NCBI RefSeq assembly: GCF_014108865.1
Contig: NZ_CP053928.1
Location: 4,278,001-4,342,000, forward strand
Reading direction: 5' to 3'
Source of the DNA: Nocardioides sp. WS12
GTDB taxonomy: Bacteria > Actinomycetota > Actinomycetes > Propionibacteriales > Nocardioidaceae
Length of the DNA stretch: 64,000 nt
The notes under the pieces were generated by a model. That model did not search any database, had not been told where the DNA came from, and worked only from the letters and a program-made list of their open reading frames with translations. Of this stretch, positions 17,004 to 25,064 are shown in pieces. The position numbers were made by a program, and so were the translations under genes. Every line of letters starts with the position of its first letter. The first letter of the stretch is position 1.

Positions 17004-17942
17004 GTGACTTCCGCATGGGGCTTCGGCCTGACGACGTACACCGCCGACCAGACCGTTCTCGACGTCTGGTTCCCGACCCCGGCCCTCGGCGAGAAGCCTG
17101 CCGACGCAGCGGCTCCGGCCGACCTTCTGGCCCTCGAGGGTTCCGACGAGGCACGCGGGGTGACCCGCAAGGTCGAGCTCGTCGAGATCGCCGACCTGGC
17201 GACCGCCCCCGCGGGCACCACCGACGTGTGGCTGCGCCTGCACCTGCTCTCGCACCGTCTCGTGGCGCCGCACGGGCAGAACCTCGACGGTGTCTTCGGT
17301 CTACTGACCAACGTCGTGTGGACCTCCGCCGGCCCGTGCGCGATCGAGGGCTTCGAGCTCACCCGCGCCCGCCTGCAGGCCGCCGGCAAGCACGTCACCG
17401 TCTTCGGTATCGACAAGTTCCCGCGCCTGGTCGACTACGTCATCCCCGGCGGCGTGCGGATCGCCGACGCCGACCGGGTCCGCCTCGGTGCGCACCTGGC
17501 CGAGGGCACCACCGTCATGCACGAAGGCTTCGTCAACTTCAACGCCGGCACGCTCGGCACCTCGATGGTCGAGGGCCGGATCTCCGCCGGGGTCGTCGTC
17601 GGTGACGGCTCCGACGTGGGCGGCGGCGCCTCGATCATGGGCACGCTGTCGGGCGGCGGCAAGGAGGTCGTCTCGGTCGGCCAGCGCTGCCTGCTGGGCG
17701 CCAACGCGGGCATCGGCATCTCGCTCGGCGACGACTGCGTCGTCGAGGCCGGCTGCTACGTCACCGCCGGCACGAAGGTCACCGTGCTCGAACCCGGCAA
17801 GGACGCGCGGGTCATCAAGGCACGCGAACTCTCCGGCGCCAGCAACGTGCTCTTCCGCCGCAACTCGGTCTCCGGCGCCATCGAGGCCGTGCCGTGGCAG
17901 GGCGAGGGCATTGCCCTCAACGCCGCCCTCCACGCCAACTGA
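17004..17942 (+). CDS. dapD: tetrahydrodipicolinate N-succinyltransferase
   Basis: A 312-residue enzyme that transfers succinyl from succinyl-CoA to 2,3,4,5-tetrahydropyridine-2,6-dicarboxylate. The left-handed beta-helix is visible in the C-terminal half as hexapeptide repeats (VRLGAHLAEGTTVM, GRISAGVVVGDGSDVGGGAS, CLLGANAGIGISLGDDCVVE). It is the long actinobacterial DapD type. GTG at 17004 gives TSAWGFGLTTYT. In mycobacteria, from memory, dapD sits beside dapE; here they are about 6.4 kb apart with ileS between. Confidence 0.93.
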   Translation: MTSAWGFGLTTYTADQTVLDVWFPTPALGEKPADAAAPADLLALEGSDEARGVTRKVELVEIADLATAPAGTTDVWLRLHLLSHRLVAPHGQNLDGVFGLLTNVVWTSAGPCAIEGFELTRARLQAAGKHVTVFGIDKFPRLVDYVIPGGVRIADADRVRLGAHLAEGTTVMHEGFVNFNAGTLGTSMVEGRISAGVVVGDGSDVGGGASIMGTLSGGGKEVVSVGQRCLLGANAGIGISLGDDCVVEAGCYVTAGTKVTVLEPGKDARVIKARELSGASNVLFRRNSVSGAIEAVPWQGEGIALNAALHAN

Positions 17943-17983
17943 CGGCACCGGTCCGTCACCAGCACTCACGCAGACTGGGAGCC

Positions 17984-18943
17984 GTGAAGCGCAGAGCAAC
18001 GTCGGTCGTCGTCGGTGTCGCCGCCCTGGCGGCCGTCGTCGGCGTGGGCATTGCCGTGCTCAAGGTGACCGACGACCTCGTCGGTGGCCCGGACGGTGAC
18101 TGCAAGGTCACCGTCGACCAGCACTCCGTCAAGATCGACGCCGAACAGGCCGAGTACGCGTCCCTGATCGCCTCGATCGCCGTACGACGGGGCCTGCCCG
18201 CGCGGGCCGCATCGATCGCGCTGGCCACCGCCTACCAGGAGTCGAAGCTCGACAACATCGACTACGGCGACCGCGACTCGATCGGCCTGTTCCAGCAGCG
18301 CCCGTCGCAGGGCTGGGGAACGCGCGAGCAGATCCTCGACCCGATCTACTCGACGAACGCGTTCTACGACGCCCTGGTCAAGGTCGACGGCTACGAGGAC
18401 ATGGAGATCACGGTCGCTGCGCAGAAGGTGCAGCGGTCCGCCTTCCCCGACGCGTACGCCGACCACGAGGCCGACGGACGGGCCCTGGCCTCCGCGCTCG
18501 CTGGTCACTCCCCCGCCACCTTCACCTGCGACCTCGACGGTGGCGCACCGTCCGTCAGCGACGAACTGATGCCGAACGGGCTGACGGCGCGAGCCGATGC
18601 CACGCGCAAGGAACTGATGGAGCGCTTCGGCAACCTCAAGCTCGGCGGCTACGCCCCCGAGGGTGTCGACAGCGGCCACATCGAGGGCTCCGCGCACTAC
18701 GAGGGCCGCGCCATCGACGTGTTCGTCCGCCCGATCAACAACGCCAACAACATCCGCGGCTGGGCGATGGCGCACTACCTGGTGGCCAACGCCGCCCGCC
18801 TCGACGTCCGCACCGTCATCTTCGACGACCGGATCTGGACCGCCGGCCGCGAGGGCTGGCGCGACTACGAGCCACCCGACTCACCGGGCGACATCAAGAT
18901 CCTCGAGCACCGCGACCACGTCCACGTCGACGTATTCAGCTGA
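17984..18943 (+). CDS. exported lysozyme-like protein with M15-like C-terminal motif
   Basis: A 319-residue protein with a signal anchor (about 5-25, SVVVGVAALAAVVGVGIAVL). Residues about 55-150 look lysozyme-like: AASIALATAYQESKLDNIDY and SIGLFQQRPSQGWG resemble transglycosylase segments with Glu in QES. The C-terminal part has HIEGSAHYEGRAIDVFVRP and HRDHVHVDV, like the zinc ligands of M15/VanY-type peptidases (HxxGxAxD and HxH). This suggests a cell-wall enzyme with two domains, though neither activity is proven. The GTG at 17984 lies 41 bases after dapD. Confidence 0.75.
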   Translation: MKRRATSVVVGVAALAAVVGVGIAVLKVTDDLVGGPDGDCKVTVDQHSVKIDAEQAEYASLIASIAVRRGLPARAASIALATAYQESKLDNIDYGDRDSIGLFQQRPSQGWGTREQILDPIYSTNAFYDALVKVDGYEDMEITVAAQKVQRSAFPDAYADHEADGRALASALAGHSPATFTCDLDGGAPSVSDELMPNGLTARADATRKELMERFGNLKLGGYAPEGVDSGHIEGSAHYEGRAIDVFVRPINNANNIRGWAMAHYLVANAARLDVRTVIFDDRIWTAGREGWRDYEPPDSPGDIKILEHRDHVHVDVFS

Positions 18944-18978
18944 ATTTCGCCGAGCGCGGCTCCGGCGTTGATCCGGGG

Positions 18979-20916
18979 TCAGGTCGTGACCCGCCAGTCG
19001 AGCGGGGAAACCGGATCGGGGCGGTAACTGCAGGACGTGCCGGTGCGGACGGCCGTGTCGAGATGGCCGCCCAGGTCGGGCAGGACGTCGGTGATCCGGG
19101 CCAGTGCGTAGCGCAGGGATCGGGTCACGCTGGTGCGGGCACGTTCGACCGTGCCGGCCGACGTGCGGGCGCGCCCGCCCAGGCCGACGGCGCTGGACAA
19201 CTCGGCCATCAGATAGTCGCGGTCGCGTTCGGCGAGGATGCGGCGGGCCTCGTCGCAGTCGCGCTCGGCCTCGGCGAGGTCGTCCTCCACATCGGCGAGC
19301 CGACGGCGGTACGTCGCCCGTGCCTCATCGTCGAGCACCGGGAGCCCCGCTTCCACGACCCCGGCGCCCGCGAGGTCGAGGACGTGGAACTCCTTGCCCG
19401 GCGCGGCAATCAGGGTGGCCAGCAGGCGCACACCCTTCAGGTCCGGCACCCAGGCGTGGCGATCACGGCAGCCGACCTGCCACCGGTCACCGGAACGCAC
19501 CAAGAACGCCGCGGTCGGACCGGTCGCCCCGGCCGGCGCTGACGACGCCCGCTCGGCACCGAGGAGCGCCTCGACCGCCACCGCCCGATGCTCGGCCCCG
19601 AACTCCCGGAACCCGGTCACCGCCGACTGCCACTCCATCGTTGCGAGGTCCTCCGCCCCGACACCACGACGGGCATGGCCCAGGACGACCCGCGCGGTCG
19701 CGACGTCGTACGGCGCCCCGAGGTCGGCCCAGCACGCGACAGCCGTCTGAGCCGGCTCCACAGCAGCGTCCGGGGTACCAGCAACCAGCGCAGCGCGGGC
19801 CCGCGCCAGCGCCGCCTGGGCGCGCACCACCGGACTCGGGTAGCGGGCCTGGATCGCGGTGAGGCCTTCGGCAGCCTCGTCGGCGCCGACCCGGTCGCCA
19901 CGGGCCTCCGCGATCTCGGACCGTGCCACCAGCAACGGCACCAGGCGCAGGTCACCGAACGGCGGTCGCTCCTTCCACGGCACCTCCATCGGGTGCTCGA
20001 TCTCGCCGCGGACCATCTGCTCGGCGACGTCGGCACGACCCTGTGCGAGCCGCACCAGCGCGAGCCCCGGCTGCGGCGACCACGCCCGCTCATGGGCTTC
20101 CAGGTAGGCCTCTTCGGCGCCAACCAGGTCACCGCGGAGCAGCCGGATGTTGCCGAGCTCGACCAGGGGCCACCCGAACTCGCGACGCATCCAGGGCCGC
20201 AATTCGACGCACGCGGCGAGCGCTTCCTCCTCGGCAGCAGCAGCCGGGCCGGAAACACGCAACAGTTCGGCGCGGTGGATCCGGCACCGGCCGTTCGTCC
20301 CGCCGAACGCGCGCCCCTCCCGCCAGCGGTCCATCACCTCGGTCCACTCCTGCGCGCGGTCGTGGCGTCCGAGCCACTGCGCGGCGCAGATCAACTCGCA
20401 GTAGACATTGCCAGTCGTCAGCGGATCGAACGCACCAGCGCCCAGGTCGACCGCCAGTTCGTCGAGCATGGCGATCCCGCGATCGATGTCACCGGCATGG
20501 ATCGCCAACCGGGCCAGCGCCGTGCGCCCCAGGCCGTGGGCGGGGTCGACGCCGAAGCGCTTGCCGAGCTCGACCGCCGCCAGTGCGGGCTCCCGCGCCG
20601 CTTCGGGATCGCCGGACAGGAACCGCTCGTAGGTGTCGGTGATTGCGAGCAGTGCGTGCACCGGGCCCACCGGTGCGTCTCCGAGCGATCGCTTCGAACG
20701 CACCACCCAACCCCGGACGGGCGCCAGCAGACCGGTCTCACACAGCAGGTTCAGGGCGACCATCGCAGCCGCCCGAGCGGCATCCACGTGTTCGCCGGCA
20801 GCCGACTGGACGTCGTACAAACGCTCCCAGGCGGCGATCGACGCCTCGAACTCCCCGGCGCCGTACGCCTCCATCGCGCGCAGTTCCAGCGCAGCAGGGG
20901 CGTCGACGGGCGTCAC
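18979..20916 (-). CDS. TPR-type transcriptional regulator
   Basis: A 645-residue cytoplasmic protein. About the first 480 residues are repeated helical pairs, rich in Ala and Leu, of TPR type. A conserved C-terminal domain follows (about 505-645): DLKGVRLLATLIAAPGKEFH, a Glu/Arg-rich coiled coil (DVEDDLAEAERDCDEARRIL), then AVGLGGR and ARTSVTRSLRYALARI, ending CSYRPDP. I know this C-terminal module from actinobacterial regulators and cyclase-linked ATPases, where it appears to be DNA-binding or dimerising. The GTG at 20916 is chosen because it faces the divergent cupin gene across a dyad. Probably it regulates that cupin. Confidence 0.7.
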   Translation of the reverse strand: MTPVDAPAALELRAMEAYGAGEFEASIAAWERLYDVQSAAGEHVDAARAAAMVALNLLCETGLLAPVRGWVVRSKRSLGDAPVGPVHALLAITDTYERFLSGDPEAAREPALAAVELGKRFGVDPAHGLGRTALARLAIHAGDIDRGIAMLDELAVDLGAGAFDPLTTGNVYCELICAAQWLGRHDRAQEWTEVMDRWREGRAFGGTNGRCRIHRAELLRVSGPAAAAEEEALAACVELRPWMRREFGWPLVELGNIRLLRGDLVGAEEAYLEAHERAWSPQPGLALVRLAQGRADVAEQMVRGEIEHPMEVPWKERPPFGDLRLVPLLVARSEIAEARGDRVGADEAAEGLTAIQARYPSPVVRAQAALARARAALVAGTPDAAVEPAQTAVACWADLGAPYDVATARVVLGHARRGVGAEDLATMEWQSAVTGFREFGAEHRAVAVEALLGAERASSAPAGATGPTAAFLVRSGDRWQVGCRDRHAWVPDLKGVRLLATLIAAPGKEFHVLDLAGAGVVEAGLPVLDDEARATYRRRLADVEDDLAEAERDCDEARRILAERDRDYLMAELSSAVGLGGRARTSAGTVERARTSVTRSLRYALARITDVLPDLGGHLDTAVRTGTSCSYRPDPVSPLDWRVTT

Positions 20917-20942
20917 TGTCGCATTGTGACACCGCTTGTCAC
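20912..20942. promoter_or_regulatory. overlapping dyad operator between regulator and cupin
   Basis: GTGACA-CCGCT-TGTCAC is a perfect 6-5-6 inverted repeat at 20926-20942. A second dyad, GTCAC to GTGAC at 20912-20930, shares its left arm. Both cover the start of the regulator gene and lie about 50 bases before the cupin ATG. Confidence 0.6.
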
Positions 20943-20992
20943 GCCTCAGGGGTGAAGCACAAACCCGACATTCCAGCCACCAGGAGCCCGTC

Positions 20993-21382
20993 ATGCACCT
21001 CCCCAAGACCGATCTCCCGATCAAGATGAACGCCCTCGGCGCGACCGCCCGCCACCTGCCCAACTTCGGCATCGGGTCCGGCCCGCTGGCGGCCGAGTAC
21101 TTCACCCTCGCCGCCGGGGTCGACATCGCGCCACTCCTGCAGGGACTGCCCGATGACGCCTGCCAGGCCGAGCACTGGGGCTACATGCTGAACGGCAAGG
21201 TCGTCGTCACCTACACCGACGACTCCCAGGAGTTCTGCAGCGGCGGCGACGTCTTCTACTGGCCCGCCGGCCACTCGGTGCGTGTCGAGGAGGACGCCGA
21301 CGTGATCCTGTTCAGCGCCCAGCACGAGCACCTGCAGGTGATGAACCACATGCTCGAGAAGCTCGCGACCATCCCGGCGTGA
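20993..21382 (+). CDS. cupin-fold protein
   Basis: A 129-residue small beta-barrel. The cupin core is AEHWGYMLNGKVVVTYTD followed by GGDVFYWPAGHSVRVEED; the His-x-W and Pro-x-GH elements match the metal-binding loops, though the set of ligands is incomplete. AGGAG stands seven bases before the ATG. It diverges from the TPR-type regulator across a dyad, suggesting a small-molecule response pair. Ligand unknown. An ATG-less upstream extension to 20936 in the same frame is rejected as it covers the operator. Confidence 0.8.
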   Translation: MHLPKTDLPIKMNALGATARHLPNFGIGSGPLAAEYFTLAAGVDIAPLLQGLPDDACQAEHWGYMLNGKVVVTYTDDSQEFCSGGDVFYWPAGHSVRVEEDADVILFSAQHEHLQVMNHMLEKLATIPA

Positions 21383-21468
21383 AGAAATTCGGCGCCGGAC
21401 TGATGCGCGCGAGCGTCGTTGGTGCCACCATCGAAAGGGATCTCGGGCATTCCGGAAGGACACCCACC

Positions 21469-22059
21469 ATGGACACCTCCACGGCCCGAGTCGCCCTTGC
21501 TGCGCTGGCCCTCCTGGCGCCCGTCCTCGTCGGCTGCGGCGGTGACGACGGCACGGACGGGTCGGGAGGTGGCGGCGGAGGTGGTGGTGGAGTTCCCGAG
21601 ATCGAGGCCGCTGCCCTCGGCACCCCCGTCGACATCGAGTTCCTCTCGTCCGAAGCCGGCAACGCCGTACAAGGCCCCGGCACCGTCACCATCACCGCCG
21701 TGCGTGAAGGAGCGATCAAGGACCTCACCGACGCCGGCTACCAACTCGATCCGGAAGAGGCGGCGACCACGCCGTTCTACGTCGACGTCACGTTCCAGAA
21801 CAACGCGGATGCTCCGGTCGATCTCCGGTCGCCGTCGGGTCGCGACCAGGACGGCACCCTCATCAGCTCACTCATCCTGCTCGATCTCGGCAGTGGCCCG
21901 GGCTTCGCGCCCTGCCCCAAGGTGCCCCAGACCCTGGCGGCAGGAGAATCGGTCAAGGGTTGCTCGATCATTTTGATGCGCGAAGGGTCCACCCTCGAAC
22001 GGGTCAGCTATCACGTCGGCGGGACCGAAGGATTCCTCTACTGGGAGTCCGGACTCTGA
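21469..22059 (+). CDS. secreted lipoprotein of unknown function
   Basis: A 196-residue lipoprotein: signal peptide MDTSTARVALAALALLAPV, lipobox LVGC with Cys22, then an acidic and Gly-rich spacer with nine glycines in a row, then a beta-rich domain (TPFYVDVTFQNNADAPVDL) with two cysteines (PCPKV and KGCSI) that may form a disulfide. It resembles DUF4352-like accessory domains of lipoproteins but I cannot name the family. GGAAGGA is the ribosome-binding site. The stop is five bases from the convergent dapC stop. Confidence 0.8.
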   Translation: MDTSTARVALAALALLAPVLVGCGGDDGTDGSGGGGGGGGGVPEIEAAALGTPVDIEFLSSEAGNAVQGPGTVTITAVREGAIKDLTDAGYQLDPEEAATTPFYVDVTFQNNADAPVDLRSPSGRDQDGTLISSLILLDLGSGPGFAPCPKVPQTLAAGESVKGCSIILMREGSTLERVSYHVGGTEGFLYWESGL

Positions 22060-22064
22060 CGTCG

Positions 22065-23192
22065 TCAGACCGATGAGGTGAGGCGAGCGACAGCGGCATC
22101 GATCCGCTCGTCGGTGGCCGTCAACGCCACCCGTACGTGCTTCGCGCCGGCCTTCCCGTAGAAGGCACCCGGCGCGACGAGAATCCCCTGCGCGGCCAGG
22201 TCAGCGACCATCGACCAGCAGTCCGGTCCGTCGGGCCCCTTGGTGGTCCAGAGGTAGAGCGAGGCCTCGGAGTGCTCGATCGTGTAGCCGGCGGTCTCCA
22301 GCGCTGCGCGCAACCTCGTACGACGGGCGCGGTAGCGCTCGTGCTGCTCAGCGACATGGGCTTCGTCGCCGAGGACGGCCGCCATCGCGCGCTGCGTGGG
22401 GCCGGGCATCAGCAGGCCGAGGTTCTTGCGGACGGCGAGCAACTCGGCGATCACCGCACGGTCACCGGCGACGAAACCGCAGCGGTAACCGGCCAGATTG
22501 GAGCGCTTCGACAGCGAGTGGACGATCAGGATGCCGTCGGCTGAGCCACCGCAGATGTCGGGGTGCAGGACCGAAACGGCCTCGCCCTCCCAGACGCAGT
22601 CGAGGTAGCACTCGTCGGAGACGAGCAGCACGCCACGTTCGCGGCACCAGTCGACGACCTTCTTGAGGTGCTCCTTCGGGAGCACCCGGCCGGACGGGTT
22701 GGACGGTGAGTTGATCCAGAGCAGCTTGGGCGTCTCGGGCCCGAAACTGGTCAGGGAGTCCGTGGCCACGGCGGTCGCGCCCACCAGCGCTGCGCCGACC
22801 TCGTAGGTCGGGTAGGCCAGCGCGGGATAACCGATGACGTCGCCGGGACCGAGGCCCAGGTACACGGCCAGGGTGGAGATGAACTCCTTGGAGCCGATCA
22901 GCGGCAGCACCTGGTCAAGGCCGAGACCGGTGACGCCGTGCGTGCCGGCGAGCCAGTCGACGACGGCCTGCCGTACCTCGGGAATCCCGATGGTCAGCGG
23001 ATAACCGGGCGAGTCCGCTGCCGCAGCCAGCGCGGCACGAGCCACCTCGGGCGTCGGGTCGACCGGCGTACCGATCGACAGGTCGACGATCCCGTCCGCA
23101 TGGGCGCGCGCCTGTTCGGCGTACTGCGTCAACTGGTCCCAGGGGAAGTCAGGAAGCCGTCGCGAGACAGGGGTCTCGACAAGCTCGACCAA
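22065..23192 (-). CDS. dapC: succinyldiaminopimelate transaminase
   Basis: A 375-residue fold-type I PLP aminotransferase converting N-succinyl-2-amino-6-ketopimelate to N-succinyl-LL-diaminopimelate with glutamate. Visible: LWINSPSNPSGRVLP, SDECYLD, and the PLP lysine in VHSLSKRSNLAGYRCGF. The conserved beginning of the family is RLPDFPWDQL; no normal start exists just before it. The nearest upstream start is a TTG at 23192, inside a dispersed repeat that adds LVELVETPVSR. The ferredoxin gene ends 9 bases upstream; fdxA-dapC is a common actinobacterial order. Confidence 0.9.
   Translation of the reverse strand: MVELVETPVSRRLPDFPWDQLTQYAEQARAHADGIVDLSIGTPVDPTPEVARAALAAAADSPGYPLTIGIPEVRQAVVDWLAGTHGVTGLGLDQVLPLIGSKEFISTLAVYLGLGPGDVIGYPALAYPTYEVGAALVGATAVATDSLTSFGPETPKLLWINSPSNPSGRVLPKEHLKKVVDWCRERGVLLVSDECYLDCVWEGEAVSVLHPDICGGSADGILIVHSLSKRSNLAGYRCGFVAGDRAVIAELLAVRKNLGLLMPGPTQRAMAAVLGDEAHVAEQHERYRARRTRLRAALETAGYTIEHSEASLYLWTTKGPDGPDCWSMVADLAAQGILVAPGAFYGKAGAKHVRVALTATDERIDAAVARLTSSV
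23172..23191 (-). repeat. dispersed repeat at the dapC start
   Basis: The plus strand reads GGTCTCGACAAGCTCGACCA, a member of the GGTYTCGACARGCTCRACC family. It overlaps the probable TTG start of dapC. Confidence 0.65.
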
Positions 23193-23200
23193 CGAACTAC

Positions 23201-23530
23201 TCAGTGTTCGTCGTGGATCTGCGGCTCGAGCGCCGCAACGAACTCGGCGTCCTTGTCGATCTCGCCCATCTTGGCGGCACCGCCGGGCGAACCGAGGTCG
23301 TCGAAGAACTTGACGTTGGCGTCGTAGTAGTCCTTCCACTCCTCCGGGACGTCGTCCTCGTAGAAGATGGCTTCCACCGGGCACACGGGCTCACAGGCAC
23401 CACAGTCGACGCACTCGTCGGGGTGGATGTAGAGCATCCGCTTGCCTTCGTAGATGCAGTCGACCGGACATTCATCGACGCACGCACGGTCCTTCAGGTC
23501 AACGCACGGCTGCGAGATGATGTAGGTCAT
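23201..23530 (-). CDS. fdxA: 7Fe ferredoxin
   Basis: A 109-residue electron carrier with one 3Fe-4S and one 4Fe-4S cluster. Cluster-binding motifs: CVDLKDRACVDECPVDCI and CVDCGACEPVCP. The spacing and the C-terminal extension (EWKDYYDANVKFFDDLG) match actinobacterial FdxA. AGGAGG lies just before the ATG at 23530. A perfect palindrome lies 48 bases upstream of the start. Confidence 0.95.
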   Translation of the reverse strand: MTYIISQPCVDLKDRACVDECPVDCIYEGKRMLYIHPDECVDCGACEPVCPVEAIFYEDDVPEEWKDYYDANVKFFDDLGSPGGAAKMGEIDKDAEFVAALEPQIHDEH

Positions 23531-23577
23531 CGGGGTTCCTCCTGGACCAGGGCCTTCAACTTCGGAGACTGCGGGGG

Positions 23578-23600
23578 TGACACGAAAGACTTTCGTGTCA
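23578..23600. promoter_or_regulatory. perfect palindromic operator between fdxA and an acetyltransferase
   Basis: TGACACGAAAG, a single A, then CTTTCGTGTCA: 11-bp arms without mismatch. It lies in the 94-base divergent gap. It covers the expected -35 region of the acetyltransferase gene and lies in the leader or promoter of fdxA. I do not recognise the regulator. Confidence 0.7.
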
Positions 23601-23611
23601 GGGGGTCAGCC

Positions 23612-23617
23612 TAGTAT
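23612..23617 (+). promoter_or_regulatory. -10 box of the acetyltransferase gene
   Basis: TAGTAT, with seven bases to the GTG at 23625, fits a leaderless transcript. Confidence 0.5.
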
Positions 23618-23624
23618 CCCCACC

Positions 23625-24620
23625 GTGCCTTCCGTGCGCAGACCCTCCTCTTCTGGACAAGATCCATCCGCAGACCCTCCGACCGGCCACGCTCTCGGGC
23701 CGCACGTGGTCGGCCAGCGGGTCGTCGTACGACGCCTCGTCCGGGGTGAGACCGGGCCGACCGGCGGCCCGGCCATGACCGATCTCCTGGGGGTTTGCAT
23801 CGCGTGGGGAGACGGCGTCTGCGTCGTCCAGCCCGAGACCGGCGAGGCCGTCTCCATCGCACTCGCCGACATCGTCTCGGGCAAGCCCGTGCCGCCGCGC
23901 CCCTCGATCAGGCAACGCGTCAGCGCCCGTGAGTCCGAAGCGCACACCGGTGCTCTCTGGCCCGCGGTGGAGCGCGTCGCACTCGGCGGCTGGGAATTGC
24001 GCTGTGACCCCGCGCCTGTCGGCCGCGTCCTCAAGCGCGCCAACTCCTGCCTGGCCATGGGCGGGCCCGGCCTCCCTCTCCCCCAGGCCCTCGCCGGGAT
24101 CGAGGCGTTCTACGCCGAACGCGGCCGCGAACCGCTGGCACAGGTCGAGGCCGGATCCCCCGAGGAGGACGCCTTCCGCGATGCCGGCTGGCTGCCCCTC
24201 GACCACGGCGAGTCCGAGCTCTGGCTCGCCTCCGTCTCCCGTGTACGACGACAGCTCCCGCCGTCCGCCCGGCCGGTCGAACTCGTGGTCAATGGCCCGC
24301 GGGCCATCGCGAGTGTGGGCGCCGGGTGCGATCCGCTCGCCGAGGGGCACGCGGCGATCGACGGGGACTGGGTCGGCCTGCACGGGGTGACCGTGGACCC
24401 GACCCATCGCCGCCGCGGGCTCGCCACGGCCGTGGTGGCGGAGCTGCTCGAATGGGGGGCGGAGCAGGGTGCGATGACGGCGTGGCTGCACGTCGAGACC
24501 GACAACCCCGGCGCGCAGGCGTTGTGGGCGGCGCTGGGCCTGGCCCCGCACCACGCCTGTCGGTACTACGCGCCGCCGAGCCCCGACAGTTCTGCGAGCG
24601 CGTCCCCGGTCAACCGGTAG
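23625..24620 (+). CDS. GNAT acetyltransferase with N-terminal regulatory region
   Basis: A 331-residue protein. The C-terminal GNAT domain (about 190-315) has the acetyl-CoA loop LHGVTVDPTHRRRGLATAVV and TAWLHVETDNPGAQALWAALGL. The first ~85 residues include an SH3-like stretch (VGQRVVVRRLVRG and LGVCIAWGDGVCVVQPETGE). This N-terminal beta-barrel plus GNAT design resembles a mycobacterial protein of the Rv0428c type. GTG at 23625 is supported by the leaderless signature. The last 55 bases overlap the convergent second acetyltransferase gene. Confidence 0.8.
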   Translation: MPSVRRPSSSGQDPSADPPTGHALGPHVVGQRVVVRRLVRGETGPTGGPAMTDLLGVCIAWGDGVCVVQPETGEAVSIALADIVSGKPVPPRPSIRQRVSARESEAHTGALWPAVERVALGGWELRCDPAPVGRVLKRANSCLAMGGPGLPLPQALAGIEAFYAERGREPLAQVEAGSPEEDAFRDAGWLPLDHGESELWLASVSRVRRQLPPSARPVELVVNGPRAIASVGAGCDPLAEGHAAIDGDWVGLHGVTVDPTHRRRGLATAVVAELLEWGAEQGAMTAWLHVETDNPGAQALWAALGLAPHHACRYYAPPSPDSSASASPVNR

Positions 24621-25060
24621 GTCGTCCACTCCTGCATCGGCTTCGCGCCGAGCGCTTCGTAGAACTCGATGGACGGCGTGTTCCAGTCCAGCACTGCCCA
24701 CTCGACGCGCTGGTAGCCGCGGTCGACGGCGATCCGGGCCAGGGAGGCCAGCAGCGCCTTGCCGAGGCCACTGCCGCGCTGACCGGGTTCGACGTACAGG
24801 TCCTCGAGGTAGATCCCCGGAACCCCGGTCCAGGTCGAGTAGGTGCGAAACCACAGGGCGATCCCGACCACCCGTTCGGCCGCTTCGGCGACGAGCACCG
24901 AGGCCACCGGGTCGGACCCGAACAGCCACGTGTGGAGGTACTCCTCGGTGGTCGCGACCGCGTCCGGCTCCCGCTCGTAGGCCGCGAGTTCCCGGATCAG
25001 GCGCAGGATGTCGGGGACGTCCGCGGGCGTGGCCTCGCGGACACCGTGAGGCAACTGCAT
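24566..25060 (-). CDS. GNAT family N-acetyltransferase (diamine acetyltransferase-like)
   Basis: A 164-residue single-domain GNAT. IYLEDLYVEPGQRGSGLGKALL holds the acetyl-CoA pyrophosphate loop, and WAVLDWNTPSIEFYEALGAK is the C-terminal motif B typical of spermidine/spermine-type N-acetyltransferases. It starts 4 bases after the CBS stop, so it is the second gene of that operon. Its 3' end overlaps that of the opposite acetyltransferase gene by 55 bases. Confidence 0.85.
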   Translation of the reverse strand: MQLPHGVREATPADVPDILRLIRELAAYEREPDAVATTEEYLHTWLFGSDPVASVLVAEAAERVVGIALWFRTYSTWTGVPGIYLEDLYVEPGQRGSGLGKALLASLARIAVDRGYQRVEWAVLDWNTPSIEFYEALGAKPMQEWTTYRLTGDALAELSGLGGA

Positions 25061-25064
25061 CGGG

